A DNA stretch of 64,000 nucleotides from Cephalotus follicularis (lineage: Eukaryota > Streptophyta > Magnoliopsida > Oxalidales > Cephalotaceae): assembly GCA_001972305.1 (NCBI GenBank), contig BDDD01000272.1, forward strand, positions 517,600 through 581,599. Reading direction: 5' to 3'. A model generated the notes under the pieces. It was not told the origin of the DNA and did not search any database. It was given only the letters and a program-made list of their open reading frames with translations. The position numbers and the translations under genes are program-made. Within the stretch, counting starts at the first letter, position 1. Each line of letters begins with the position of its first letter. Positions 47,660-61,591 of the stretch are shown one piece after another.

Positions 47660-49000
47660 AAATTATGATGGAGAATTGCTATGGTCCGAGTCCGAAGATG
47701 ACTATGAGGGGTGGTACCGGTTCTACGGCATACTCTAGTCAGATCTAGACGGTCCCCACTGCGACGTCATCTGAGCAGCCATCATCTGAGTCAGTTGAGA
47801 CATTTAAGCCGCAATCTGAACTGAGTGAGCCATCTGAGCCATGTGAGGTCAAAGCTCTATGACATCCTCGCAATAGCCTACATCTGTCCCAGGGCAACCA
47901 AGAGGTGGAAGAGTGTCCTCTTTCACCTTCTGATGGGTGTAGAAGTATACATCTTCAATCCCTTTCCCCTTGGCCTCCTGCAAGTCAAATACTATTTTGA
48001 ATAAGTTTGAGACACAAAAAGTGTAGATCAATAATAACAAATAAAACAATAATCACCATAATTATAAATTAAGTTTATTACTTACCCCAATCTTAAGTTG
48101 TCTCTCTATCATGTAGCTATCGCCACTGTAGGTGGTGTGGGATTCGCTTGCCCTATTGGTGACATTTGTTTTTACCTTCTTCTGAAAATCCTCTGTCATC
48201 CAGATATCTACCATCTGCTCCCACACTGGATCTGGTATCTCTGTTAGGCCATATCGTTTGTATTCAGGACTCATCTGATGCACACCAGCATTCATCATCG
48301 AATTATTTCTAAATTTACGCATCCATTTTGGGTAATTCTCTTGCAAGTAACTGTGGAATGTAGGTCTGATGTGTGCATAAGATGGCAAAAAGTGGAAGTA
48401 CTCATACAAAATATCAATGTCAAGCAACAACAAAAATAAAAATAACTTGAATAATTCTAACTGTTAACTGAAACAATTTTACTCAAAAGTAGCTTCTCCC
48501 ACAAAAGTTCCTTTTCTGAATCAGGCCACTGACTCCACGTTGTCCAAGGGTGAGTATTCTGTCCTTGGTGAGGACCGTTGTAGTGTTCTTGACATCCATG
48601 TCCTCAAAACAATTGCAATTAAACAAATATTAGCACAAATATGATAGGTTAGTTTAAAAAAATGTACTGAAATTACTTGTTACTTACCTAATGGCACTAA
48701 TATGACGAACAAGCCTACAATGCTCCACCTCCTGCTGGGGCAAGTCAGCCCCCCTACTAGCTCCCCTTATCCGTTGCTGATGAGAGCCTGATTCAAAAAT
48801 ATGGTTACGTTTGACTGTAAATATGTATAACAAAATATAACAAAATGGCTTCGACAATACCAAAAATAATTTAATAAAAAAATACGACATAATAAATTTC
48901 CTTACTAGCACTAGAAACATCGGTATCCTACTCTCGTGTATCTAACTCCATGTCGTTCTACTTGAGACGCGTAGAACCGGAAGCTGTAGTAGAAGCTCCA
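47660..49000 (-). pseudogene. CACTA second protein (transposase_24 type), remnant
   Basis: The longest part (48433-48062) encodes YPKWMRKFRNNSMMNAGVHQMSPEYKRYGLTEIPDPVWEQMVDIW, then EDFQKKVKTNVTNRASESHTTYSGDSYMIERQLK. This matches the plant En/Spm-like family, whose members have a conserved NRAS block and a VWExMVDIW helix. Downstream, MAQMAHSVQIAA...SQLTQMMAAQM is the coiled-coil-like tail. Stops interrupt it. Confidence 0.7.
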
Positions 49001-49286
49001 GCAATAGAGGAACGTGTCACCCTACGTGACATCTCTGCAAGAACTCACCGTATTTAAAATCAATACAAATGCTATACAGTTGTTCTATTATATATTATCA
49101 AATTATAATGTAATGCAAAATTAGAAGATTAAGAATACTATTGCAAACATTCTTTACTATATATGCTACACTATTAACTTACAGTTTAATCTATGTTATC
49201 AATATTCATATCGTCTTGATTATCGGAATCATATTCATCACTTCGTCCTCCTCATCTGTGTCAGAATCCTCGTCTTCCCATTCATC

Positions 49287-49881
49287 TTACTCGTCATCCG
49301 TGTTGTCATGGTCTAACGTAGGATCTCTTATTCGAACATTTGGAGGCAATACTACCTTCTCCTCTTCCCCATCTCCTCGAAGGGAATGATGACTTTCATC
49401 ATCTGCAAATGACCGTGGTGGCTTATTGTCGACATCTTCTTGCAATGTCAAATCCATACCCAAATCGTCGCCATCTTCTTCTTCATAATCAGGAAGGATA
49501 TAAGCATTCATGGGTTTCGTTTTTATCACAGTGACTCACCCATTTTACCTATGATCGTTGAAAATGCTAAGTGCGTAGAACACTTGCACAGCTTGACTTG
49601 CCAGCATGGAGTTCTTTTTTTGGGTTAAAACGAACAATCTTAAACTCATATACTATAATACCTCTCTCCGAAGTGTCAACCTAACCACACTTGAATAAAA
49701 CAACTTTGTTGTCTTTTCTGCAAAAATCAGGCTCTACAACGTCGACCACAGCTCCGTAGAAGTTACTATAACTATCATTCCAAGTGTTTCCTTTGATCAT
49801 GACACCCCAATTTTGAGTTGTTGAGGTCCTCGATGTATCTTTGGTATGAAACTTGTACCCATTGATGACATACCCCCTCAA
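49287..49881 (-). pseudogene. CACTA DUF4216-type segment
   Basis: RGYVINGYKFHTKDTSRTSTTQNWGVMIKG...YGAVVDVVEPDFCRKDNKVVLFKCG (49881-49681) is the DUF4216 block that follows tnp2 in plant CACTA elements. An acidic tail follows at 49529-49287 (PDYEEEDGDDLGMDL). A frame change separates the two parts. Confidence 0.7.
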
Positions 49882-50204
49882 AGACCTTACTTTTGTACCA
49901 GGTCCACTTGCTAAATTTCGTACACGAGCATCGACTTCCTCGTCGCACTTAACCTATTAAGTGTGCAATGTATACACACGGAATGAAATGCATATGAAAG
50001 TCAACATCAATAATTAATTAAAAAGCTAATATGAAATGGACAGACGCTTTGTTGACAGAGTGTGCATTACTTACACGGCCTTGAAAGCATTTAACAAAGT
50101 GTGCATCTCGTTTTCTTCAATTTGTTTGGGGGTAGTATTAGGATTTAATTCACTGAGTGGTTCGTACTCACTACATCAAAGAATACAAGTGAGATACGTT
50201 CAAA

Positions 50205-50207
<3 letters not shown>

Positions 50208-50252
<45 letters not shown>
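50208..50252. repeat. (TA)n microsatellite
   Basis: About 22 uninterrupted TA units inside the decayed CACTA element. Length variation between individuals is likely. Confidence 0.95.
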
Positions 50253-50253
<1 letters not shown>

Positions 50254-52906
50254 TTACTCAACCAGAAGGCTGACTTCATCGCAATTCAAAAGAATGTACA
50301 AATATGCAGCGTCATACTCTCTATATGTCATATCTCTTTTATCTGTTTTTCCCAATGCTTTACCTGGATGACAAAATATGGATAGCAAGCCATTACTTGC
50401 AACGACGCTCCCATCGCAGTTTTGATAAGGTCTATTCAACCTTGTCGGGACATCAGGTTCGAAATAATGTGAACAAAATGTTGTCAGCTCAAGAACAATG
50501 TATGCCTTAGCAATCGACCCTTTCACTCAAGTTTTGTTCTTAACTATCTTTTAAAGATCGTAAAACTCTCTACAATTAAAAAATATGGAACTAGAATGCA
50601 TGACACAAAGAAGAACATTCTCAGAAAGAGAAATGACAAGTAATTGTACCGCTCAATTGGATACATTCACGTATTCTGAACCGGTACACCTACTTTCGCT
50701 TCGTACGCTAAGTGGACGAGAAGATATTCCATCGAATCAAAAAATGATGAAGCAAATATCTTTTCCATTTTGCAAATTGTTTGAACAATGTTACTCTGAA
50801 ACAATTCCATCTTCGCAGCACTGTTCGATGTTGAGCATATATTCTGAAAAAACTCACCGACCTCTTCTAATACAACAGTGATATTTCTAGACAAGAACTC
50901 AGAAAATGCAAGCAGAAGAAGCTTTTACATGAAGACATGGCAATCATGGCTCTTCAAACCCGAAAGCTTATTCTTTGAAACATTCACACACCGATATATG
51001 TTTGAGTCGTAACCATCCAAAAACCTAATCTTTGTCATCCATTCATATACTTATCTGATATGTTCATTATTAAATGAATATTTTATTGGTGGCAATATGA
51101 ACGGCTCATCCACCTCTTCTACATGCAATTCATATCTTATTCTCAATTCTTTTAGATCAAGTCGAGTTTGTAAGTGGTCCTTCGTTTTTTCCTTCACATT
51201 AATGACCGTGTTGAATATATTTTCAAATACATTCTTCTTAATGTGCATGACGTTCAACTTGTGTCTAACTAGTACTTTACTCCAATAAGGAAGTTCGAAG
51301 AAAATACTTCATTTAGTCCAATTGTGTACTCTCCCGAACCCAGGAATGTTACTAGTTGGTACACCTTTTCCAAACATAACTTCATTCAACTCGGGGAGTT
51401 GATCTTCTACCTCTTCCCCTGATAACCTCTCCACACCCACCTCGGTCACCCGTCGACCATTTAAGAATTTTTTATTGTCTATCCTAAATTAGTGGTATGT
51501 GGGCAACAATTAACGATGACAGTCAAACTACGAATTTTTTTTACTATGATTCAATCTAAAACCCTTAGTTCGACACATGCAATATGGACATACCAAATGA
51601 CCATGAGTATTCCAGTCTGACAGCATTTCATAGACAGGAAAGGCACTAATCGTCCACATTAAATCTCCCATCATCTGAAAGTTCTTCTTGCACGACGCAA
51701 CATAGGTTCAACTTCAGTTTCTCACAACATCTTCAACTCGTTAACAAGTGGACGAAGAAACACATCAATATCTTTCCCTGGGTTTTTTGCTCAAGATATA
51801 ATCAAGGACAAGAACATGAATGGCTTCGTCATACACAACCAAGGTGGAAGATTATATGGGAAAACAAAAACAGGTTAGTAAGAGTAAACACTACTACTAA
51901 CCCCAATAAAATAAAACTCGTTCGTTGCTAATCCTATTTAAACGTTGCCAACCTCTGCAGCAAAAGATGAAAAAGTAATATCAAAGTGCTTCCAAGCTTC
52001 ATCTTCAACCAAGTGTACCATTCTCACTTCGTCACCGTCGTTATCCTTCATCTTCTTACTATGCCACCTCATATCAGCAGATGTTTTATCTGATTGAACC
52101 AACCTCTGAAGTCTTGGTGCCACTGAAAAGTGACTCAAAACCTTTGTAATGTACCTGTTTCTTTCTCTTTCCCCCACCACTATGTTTGAATCTAGGATGA
52201 TCACATGTTAGACACTTTGTAGCATACTTGTGCTCCCCGTAATATAACATACAATCATTGACATATGCATCTATCTTTTTGTAGCCTAATATCAATGTAT
52301 TCATAATATGTTTTAGCTTGTAATAAGACTCCGATAACTTCTCATCCTCATGCATTTTGCTCTTAACGATCTGAAGAATTTCCTCATCACATTTGTTAGG
52401 AATCCCATACTTGGACTTGACATTCATTAGTCGCGTCATCATAGACAGTTTGGTGTATTTTTTACAGCCATTGAACAACGGTTCATTCGCATCCTTGAGC
52501 AAGTCATAGAACTTCTTTGCATTAGGATTCAGAAGTTCATCGGCCAGCTCGCCATCTTCACCAGTATCAAACTCGAAACCCCCAGCATCCATTACAAGAT
52601 CTCTAAAAAGATTGCTCAGACCCGTGGGGTCTAGCTGCTATACTGCAGCTGAAAGCTTCCCCTCCTTTCTCCATGTTGATCCCACAACGTGTAATCGAGG
52701 ATGAAACCATTCTTCAACAAATGTAACTGCACTTCAGATCGAGTTCCAAATACCCTTAGCTTGCATTGGTTGCAAGGACACTTTATCTTACTATTCTAGA
52801 CAAACTCTTTATTTGAGAATATAAAATCTAGGAAATCGAGCACGCCCCTGTTAAATTCCTCGATTAGTAACCCCCGGACAACCCGCCTATGTATCAAACT
52901 CCTGTC
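50254..52906 (-). pseudogene. CACTA tnp2 transposase, remnant
   Basis: The minus strand starts at 52906 with MDRSLIHRRVVRGLLIEEF, followed by KCPCNQCK (a CxC/CxxC zinc-type motif) and the HGE word of the transposase-associated domain. The tnp2 body follows (52592-52086, with KFYDLLKDANEPLFNGCKKYTKLS). Between 51850 and 51550 words such as NLPPWLC and NPGKDIDVFLRPLVNELK recall the RNase-H-like catalytic region. LNVMHIKKNVFENI (51257) and the DUF4218 block (50894-50254, EEVGEFFQNICSTS and FASSFFDSMEYLLVHLAYEA) end it. Several stops and frame changes are present. Confidence 0.75.
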
Positions 52907-52910
52907 CATA

Positions 52911-54203
52911 GACATTTTTTCTACATGTAGGGTAGAAGATTATTATATTCGAGTATTCTTTTTTCAAAATGTATTTCCTGAAGTGTATCTCACACCTAAC
53001 TCTAAAAGGTACGGCCCTATCCCATTCTCGACTATGTACCTCCACTAATATCGTTATCCCACATGCATAGTTCACTCCGAGAAAATTTCAACAGCATCTC
53101 CGCACGGTTCCTTAAATACACGAATTAAATTGAATTAATTGGTTTAATTATGTATCCCAGCAACATGTTTAAGGAGTGTAACCAGACTTTCTTGAAAAAA
53201 AACTATGTATGCAAAATAATGATATATCTTACAGTGGATGATCATATGTGAGAACTGTCCGAACTGGACAATTCATAATTCACTCCTATTGAATGAATCA
53301 TGAACGAGATTCTAAGGTTTCTCTCAAATTTGCATGTAACTGAACTCTATAATAAATTCCAACATGATCAAGCCTTAAACGTTCATGCATTTCAACATAA
53401 AATCTACAACATACTTGAATAATAAAATATTTTAAATGAAAAGAAACATATTATATTGACAAAATAAATTCAAGCGGAGAGTCAAACAGAATATCCCCAT
53501 AAATTGAACTACCTCAAAAATTTACTACAAATAGAAAAACAACAATGCACAACAATTCATACCCAAAACTTCATGCCAAGGGACCTCAATCATAACATAT
53601 GTCAATCACATTACTGAAAATGTTTTGTATATTTTGGACCATCTCACTTTTCTACTCCCTCTCTTGGTTCAAGTTATTGTCATTTATTGTCAATCACATT
53701 ATGTTTAAGTGTTCATTATGTATGAACACAAATGGAGGTAGTTCTCATTTTTAATTCATTAAATAAATAAATTGAATGTGTATAAACACAAGTAAATTGA
53801 AAACACTTGTCACCCTTTTGAGTCTATACACTTGTCACACTTTTATTATATTTCTTATTTATATTTGAAAAATATAATCGTTAGATTAGTTACTATACGA
53901 ATATCGATCACGTATATAATGTATAACATTATATTGGATGTCAGTTTGGGACATTTTTAAGTTCATACTCGTACTAACATGTGATTATGGATGATGTCTC
54001 AACATCTCCAAAAAGAAATTACTACGGTGGCAATACTCATGTTTTTTAAGTGCTTATTTCTTTTATTATATTCAATATTGTTATGAGCCTATTGTCATAA
54101 GCCTCATATCAATTTATATAAGATAGGGACCATAATACAGAAACCACAAGTTCACAATAACCCAATGTAAATACTACCATAATGAATACTAAAATATAAT
54201 GAG
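52911..54203. other. AT-rich intergenic DNA, nothing recognised
   Basis: No open frame or repeat end can be supported. The right end of the CACTA element should lie in its first part but the CACTA motif is not visible. Confidence 0.4.
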
Positions 54204-54592
54204 GATACATATTTTGTGGAATCCAAATCCTCTACAAAAATTTAAAAAAAAGGTTTAGGGGTGGAAGAGATTTTCTTTTCTTCATCTATGACATGTAGAA
54301 AATGAATGGTCTTGTATGCAGGCTAGCTACACAAAATCAAATAAGAATCCTATGTGATTATTGAAATAATTGTAGGTAGAATGGTTTTGTTGTAAGCCAT
54401 TGGATTGAAAATCAATGACTAAAAATAAGCCATATCAATAAAAAAAAAACAAAAAAAATCGTTAATGGTGTTTGGAACATAATTTTTTGATATGACTTAT
54501 TTTTAGCCATTGATTTTTAATCCAATGGCTGAAACCAAAATAACTCTATATACAATTATTATAGAGGATTTAGATTCTACAAAATATGTATC
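54204..54592. mobile_element. Fold-back MITE, 0.39 kb
   Basis: GATACATATTTTGTGGAATC at the left pairs with GATTCTACAAAATATGTATC at the right, and the stem continues through TCCAAATCCTCTA. A second nested inverted pair uses AGCCATTGGATTGAAAATCA and its near-complement about 60 bases later. No coding capacity. The flanks do not show a clean TSD. Confidence 0.75.
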
Positions 54593-54753
54593 ATAAAGTC
54601 AATGCTATCACTAGAGTTAATTTTTTCTTTATCCGTAATTGTAATATTGTGACTAATAGAATTATGTGACAAGAATTACATTAGTAATCGAGTTGATTGT
54701 GTTGAGTTATGAGTGGGATTTGAGTTGATTTTAGATTGATTTGAGGTTAAGTT

Positions 54754-57700
54754 TGTTATAAATTTAGACTGATTGACACATACAAACTAGTACAGAAAAT
54801 TAAAGCAACACAAGAGAAATACGTGGTTCGGTCATAAGACCTAGGTCCACGGCGAGATCACTCCGATCTCAGGCGATTCCACTAAAATTGATAAACCGAG
54901 TACAAGTCAGCACTCTCACAATACTCAATCACACCTCCCACACTCATTGTGTTTGTATGCTTATTCTCACTACTAAGAACAAACTATGTTAAAACTCTAG
55001 TTAACATAGGGCTTAACATAAAACATGGCCAAAAAGACCACTACCCATCCCATGGCCCAAAACCCAAGTCCACACTAATTTGACTCCATTTTTAACAATC
55101 TCCCACTTGGAGTAAAAAATGGGTGCAACATCCCTGCACCCTGGGATGTAAAAAATTCTACTCTCTAACACCAATAGAAACTGAGCAAAAACTCAACTTC
55201 TCCTTGTCCACCACCTTTGTCAGCATATCTGCTACATTCTGAGAAGTGTGAATCTTCTCCAAGTTCACCAAACCCTCTTCCAATGCAGTGCGAATAAAGT
55301 GATATCTTCGCCTGATATGCTTCATACGAGAATGAAACGCGGAGTTCTTAGCAAGATGCAGGGCACTCTGACTGTCCATCCAAAGGGTTCCAACTTTCTG
55401 CTTCTAAGCCAAATCTTTAAGATACTCCTGTAACCATATGAACTCCTTAGTACCTTCAGTGATGGCCACATTCTCCGCTTCCGTGGTGGATAAGGCTACC
55501 ACTGGCTGCAACTTGGACATCCAATTGACTGCTGTCTCACCAATGGTAAAAACAAAACCAGTGGTACTCTTACCACTATCCAAATTACCTACCATGTCTG
55601 CATCAACAAAACCCTGCAAACCAGAACTAGACTTCCCAAAGTTCAAGCAATACCTGGAAGTTCCCTTCAAGTATTTGAGCAACCATTTCACTGCTTCCCA
55701 ATGATTCTTCCCTGGATTACTCATGTACCTACTAACCACTCCCACTGCTTGAGCAATGTCTGGTCTTGTGCAAACCATAGCATACATTAAGCTACCAACA
55801 GTTGAAGCATAAGGTACTCTCTCCATACTCTTCTGCTCTTCCGCTATTTTAGGACCATTATCCTTGGTCAACCTGAAGTGCCTAGCAAGAGGTTGAGATA
55901 CCGGTTTAGCATCCTACATGCTGAACCTCTTAAGTATCTTCTCAACATAGTCCTGCTGAGTCAACTTAAGTGTACAATTCTTCCTGTCCCTAAAGATCTT
56001 CATACCAAGTATCTGTCTGGCTTCACCAAGATCTTTCATCTCAAACGCCTTTGCTAAATCCTTCTTCAATCTCCCGATATCCTCCATGCTTGTCCAGCAA
56101 CTAACATATCATCAACATATAATAGAAGAATCAAGAAATTACCTTCCGATGTCTTTCTGAAATATATATAGTGATCACTCTCGCATCTACTGAACTGATG
56201 TCTCACCATGAAGCTGTCAAACTTTAAATACCACTGCCTAGGAGCCTGTTTCAACCTGTACAAGCTCTTCTTCAATCTGCATACTAGATTCTTCTTCACA
56301 CTGACTTCAAAACTTTCAGGCTGTTGCATGTAAATATCTTCATCCAAATCACCATGAAGAAAAGCTGTCTTCACATCTAGTTGTTCTAGATACAGATCCT
56401 TCATAGCCACAATGCTCAGCACAGCTCTGATCGAAGTCATCTTCACAACTGGCAAAAAAATCTCATCATAATCAATGCCCTTCTTCTGTGCAAACCCTTT
56501 TACAACAAGTCTAGCCTTGTACCTCTGTCTACCATCAGCTTCATTCTTGATTCTGTAGACCATTTTGCTCTGAAGAGATTTTCGCCCATCTGGAAGTTTA
56601 ACCAACTCCCAAGTCTGATTCTTAGTCAAGGAGTCCATCTCCTCCTACATTGCCTGCTCCTACTCAATTCGAGTATCTACTTCTAGTGTCTCATCTAGAG
56701 TCTCAGGCTCACCAGCATCAGTATATAGAATATGATTCAAAGCGGGAGAATATTTCTCTGGAGCTCGTCTCTCTCTGATGCTTCTCCTCAAATGTGAAGA
56801 TGGTGTAGCAACCTCAGGCTCATCTCCCTGAATTGACTCTGGAGCAGCTTCATCATTCACTTGAACATTCTCCTTTATCGCCGGAGTGCCTCTCAAATCT
56901 AACTTAACCTGCTCAGATTTCTCTACACCATCGGAACTGGGAGCAACTCTGTTTTTGTATAACTTCAGCTCATTGAAGATTACATCTCTGCTCCTAACAA
57001 CCTTCTTAGCAGCACTATCCCAAAGACGGAAACCATACTCATTCTCACCATAACCAAGAAAATAACATTTCTTTGATTTGGGATCAAGCTTTCCCCTGCA
57101 CTCACTATCAACATGCACAAAAGCTTCACAGCCAAATACCCTCAAATAGTTGTAGTTCACTGGTTTACCTGTCCAAGCTTCCTCTGGAACTCCATTGTCT
57201 AGTGTTGTAGATGGATTACGGTTAATGAGATACACCGCAGTAGAAACAGTTTCTGCCCAACAGAACAATGGTAACCTTGCATGCAATCTCATAGCTCTGG
57301 CACGCTCCATAATTGTTCTATTCATCCTCTCCGCAACTCTATTCTCCTTGGGCGTCCTGGGAGGAGTTTTGATTCTCCTGATCCCAGCTTTCTGGCAGAA
57401 CTGCTCAAGCTCACCACTGCAGTATTCACCTCCATTGTCTGACTTCAGACACTCCAATTTCTTTCCAGTCTTATTTTCAACCGAAACTTTCCACCTTCTG
57501 AATGTACTAAACACATCTAACTTGTTTCTGATTGTGTAGATCCAAGTCTTCCTCGTAGCATCATCTATGAAGGTGGACGTAATAATGTGCTCCACCCATC
57601 GAGGCAATATTTGTTGGTCCCCATACATCTGTATGCACTAGCTCAAGCTTCTCTTGCTTTCTTTCTGGACCAACCTTCAGAAATATTATCCGCTTCTATT

Positions 57701-60086
57701 TGCCGAGTACACAACTCTCACAAAACTCATGATCAATCTCATTTAGCTCTGGCAACGCTTTCCGTGAATGTAGAATCTTCAGTCCTGTTTCACTCATATG
57801 CCCCAGCCTCAATTGCCATATTCTGGAGTCAATCTGTGTTGTGTAGTTCACCGAAGCATAACTCAAATCAGTAAGCAAATACAATGTACCAACCTGCTTT
57901 CCTCTAGCTACTGTCAAGGATCCCTTCTGAACCTTCCATGAGTGATCTCCAAAAATAGTCTTGTACCCCTCATTATCAAGTGCACTAGTTGATATGAGGT
58001 TTCTTCTCAACTCCGGAATATATCTGACACCATTCAGAGTCCACTTAGTTCCATTTGGTAACTGCAAAATGACCCTACCCATTCCTACAACCGGACATGG
58101 ATGATCATCACCCAGCAGCACTTCACCAAAATCTCCACTTGTGTACTCATAGAAGAAATCTCTCTGGGATGTAGAATGAAATGACGCTCCAGAATCAATC
58201 ACCCAATGCTCACTGATTGTAGCACAAACTGTAGCCACAAGAGACTCGCTCACATCTTCACCGACTGTATTTGCTTTTGCTGGTCTATTCTCAGAACCTA
58301 GCTTACCATTCTTCGCCCAACAGTCCTTCTTCAAGTGCCCTATTTTACCACAGTACCAGTACTCCATCTTTTTCTCAGGACCTCTGCTCTGATACCTCCC
58401 TCTGGACTGACTTCTTTGTTTGTTTCTTCCTCTTTGCATGCTTTGCCGTCTACCCCTGTTCTATGCATTCAGAGCAACACCTGCTGATGAAGTCTCCCCC
58501 GAGTTCTTCCTCCTGGTCACCTCACTCAAGATCTTAGCAGTAACATCCTCAAACCTCAATTTTTCTGTGCGAGGAACTGAATTGCTCACAGCTGTCACAA
58601 CAGGATCCCAATCCTCCGGCAATGAACAAAGAAAAGCAAGTGCAACTAACTCATCATCAAACTCTATCTGAACTGACGCGAGTTGTGTAATCATAGTATT
58701 AAAGTCATTTAAGTGATTATGCATGGTAGTAACCGCAGAGTACTTCATACTGAACAATTTTTTCATAAGATATACCTTGTTTGTAGCAGAGGGAGTTTCA
58801 TACAACCTAGACAGTGCATTCATAAGTCCCTTTGTCGTAGTCTCCTTTCTGACATTGGATATCACTGAATTCGCCACAGTCAGCCTGACTACTCCTAGAG
58901 CTTTTTTGTCAAGCAAATCCCAATCTTCATCAGACATTTTCTCCGGCTTCTTTTTCTTCCCTTGCAGAGCTAAATACAGATTATCCTTCTGATACAGGAT
59001 ATCCTTGATATTGTCTTTCCACAGCCGGAAAATTATCACCTGAGAATTTTTCAATTTTTGTTGACTCCTCCATATCTCCCAAAAAAAACTGATTACTTTC
59101 ATTTTTTTACTACTAACGTCTGATTACTTTTATTTTATTTTATTTTATTTTGAAAAAACTACTGACGTCACCTAAACCAGTTGCAACAGACCAGGCCGCA
59201 CCGACCTTCTTCTCTGGCAACCCTGCAACTTTCGGACACCGTCAACCACCGCCGATATCAGTCAACGTCACCCGAAAAATCTCGCGTTCTCCTTCATGGC
59301 GAGCACCACCAGATCGCGTCTCACGATCCACAACCAGATCGAAACCAGTTCTCTTGAACGATGGCGTACCTCGAGTTCGTTGAAGACCTCCACTGCCAAC
59401 CAAAACAGAAACCACAAATCAGGAATCTGCACCTTCGTTCAGACCACCGTGAGCGAGCAAGCCAGATCACGCTTCACGGATCTGCAACTGCCGATAACCA
59501 CAGACCTCAGATCTTCTTGTTCGATCTGCCACCGATAAGTAGAAAACCTGACCCAATAGTCCAGTCTCCTTCAATGTATTCGAGAGCTGCGCACCTGCAC
59601 AATAACCCGATCGACCCAAGCACATATCGACAACACATTCAATCCAAAGAGCCGATTCAAAAAATTGCACTGTGAAATCTAAAATCTTGGACCTTTTGTC
59701 TGCCAATCAAAAATTGCCACTCATCCTATCTCTGATACCAATTGTTATAAATTTAGACTGATTGACGCACACAAACTAGTGCAGAAAACTAAAGCAACAC
59801 AAGAAAAATACGTGGTTCGATCATAAGACCTACGTCCACGGTGAGATCACTCCGATCTCAGGCGATTCCACTAAGATTGATAAACCGAGTACAAGTCATC
59901 ACTCTCACAATACCCAGTCATACCTCCCACACTCACTGTGTTTGTATGCTTATTCTCACTACTAAGAACAAACTATGTTAAAACCCTAGTTAACATAGGG
60001 TTTAACATAAAACATGACCCAAAAGACCACTACCCATCCCCTGGCCCAAAACCCAGATCCACACTAATTTGACTCCAGTTTTAACA
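54754..60086 (-). mobile_element. Ty1/copia element (Tnt1-like), full length, broken
   Basis: The LTRs are 54754-55097 and 59743-60086, each 344 bp (TGTTATAAAT...TTTTAACA). The TSD is exact: AAGTT at 54749-54753 and 60087-60091. The primer site, complement of TCTGATACCAAT beside the right LTR, is the TGGTATCAGAG sequence used by Tnt1-like elements. Parts on the minus strand: leader; gag (59102-58461); zinc knuckle and protease (58439-57696, CGKIGHLKKDC); integrase (57628-56660, with KSDNGGEY); reverse transcriptase (56638-56066 onwards, YVDD); RNase H (55871-55158). It is broken at roughly half a dozen places. The LTRs differ at about 22 of 344 sites by my count, or about 2.5 million years at 1.3e-8 per site per year. 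Confidence 0.95.
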
Positions 60087-60091
60087 AAGTT

Positions 60092-61214
60092 TTTATGCAA
60101 AATCAATTTGTAGTGTTTTAAAATGATGAATATTTTGGGTTTTAGTAATACGATGGTATTTTGGGTTAAATTTATTTAGGATATAATCTTAAATACATTA
60201 AAATAACATTGGCTGATTTAGTTTAAAAAAAAAAACAAAAACTGCTTTTGTTTTTAAATCGGGTTAATATTAGCTATTTTTGTACGCATGGCATGTTATC
60301 ATGATGCCACAAGTCACTATATAACCATAAATTTATTTTTAAAAAATATAAGTCCACGTCATCAATTTGAACCATATAAGATGACAAGTAATTTTTTCAT
60401 CTATATCAGTTAACTGATGATGGATGGTGAATTTAATTGAAACCAATTTAGAACCTTAGGTGTTAAATTGATAAAAATATAACATTAGAGGGTAATCAAA
60501 TAATTGTACTAAACGTTAAAGAGTATAGACTTATAGTGCTACCCAAACTTTTTTAAGTCCCCGGTAAATACACTAAAATATTGCAGTAGTAAATGCTATC
60601 GGTTCTGGTGGATAGATTAAATACAGTAGGGACCTTTAAGAAATATACTAAAATATCGTAGTAGAAGAAACATATTAAAATATTGTAGTAGGTCTGTCCA
60701 AATGCTTCACTAATAAAATATAAACATATAAAAATAAATATATAGTCTCCACATTTACAAAAATCATACAGTAATTAAATGCAAACATCGTTATCATCAT
60801 CAAAATAATCATAAAAAAAAGGACAGTAATCGGCTGACTTATTTGGGGAGAGAGTGGGTGGCGGCTAGCTAGGGTTATTAGAGGGTGATCCTATGTTTTA
60901 TTTTAGTTGATTTAATTTTTATTTTGCAGTTTTATTTCCCTGAAAGTGCCTTTAACTTTGACTCTAAGAGTCTCAATTAATTATAAAATAATATATTATT
61001 TATTTTAAAAAAAATTATTTATTTTAAAAAAATTCAAAAATAATTTTATTTATTTATATTATTATATGTCTTTATATACCTCGTAATAAATTGTGTCTAA
61101 ACAACAATTTTTTTTTGCCTAAAACTTTTTGAAACACTAATGATTAGTAAACTCGTCTAACAATGGATACTAAATTATAATTGAAAACATTAAGAGTTTG
61201 AATTTTGTAGTTTT
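60092..61214. other. AT-rich intergenic DNA with a small tandem repeat
   Basis: ACTAAAATATYGYAGTAG recurs about three times between 60571 and 60695. No gene is seen. Confidence 0.45.
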
Positions 61215-61591
61215 AGGTTATATTTGATAATACTGTGTGTTTTATAAAAGTATATTTTTAAAATATTTTTAGTAAAAGTGTTATTATCAAAAATACTGTG
61301 ACGAAACTGAAAAGTGCTTTATGCAGTGAATATGTATTTGGTAAATATATTTTTAAAACTGCTGTAGACATTTGAAATGATTGAAATAGACATGAAATTA
61401 TAATAATTGTTAAAAACATGTGGTTGGTAAAATCACTTTTTAAACTGATCTCACTAAACCAATTTGAAAAACGTTTTAACTCATTTTAAAAACAAAAGTA
61501 TTTTTATTAAAATTTTATGAAATACTAATCTAACTAAAATTGAGACCGAAAAAATGATTTTGATAATGTAATTCTATTACTAGACGTTACC
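61215..61591. mobile_element. MITE, family 2 copy 2 (decayed)
   Basis: It aligns by eye along its whole length with 32682-33067: both contain GTAGACATTT, AATGATTGAAAT, GACATGAAATTATAA and AACATGTGGTTGG in the same order. Termini GGTTATATTTGATAAT and ATTACTAGACGTTACC are the worn inverted ends. This copy is more AT-rich and looks older. Confidence 0.7.

Larger units (their letters stand above)
47091..52910 (-). mobile_element. CACTA (En/Spm-type) transposon, decayed
   Basis: Minus-strand remnants appear in the standard order of plant CACTA elements: a transposase-associated domain (52906-52640), tnp2 transposase (52592-51050), the tnp2 tail domain DUF4218 (50894-50254), DUF4216 (49881-49287), and an En/Spm-like second protein (48433-47660). 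The left end near 47091 reads ATTCTACAATAAAAATCAG, a decayed form of CACTACAA. Next to it (47110-47410) are CpG-rich subterminal repeats. The right end and the TSD were not found. Many stops and frame changes show it is dead. Confidence 0.75.
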
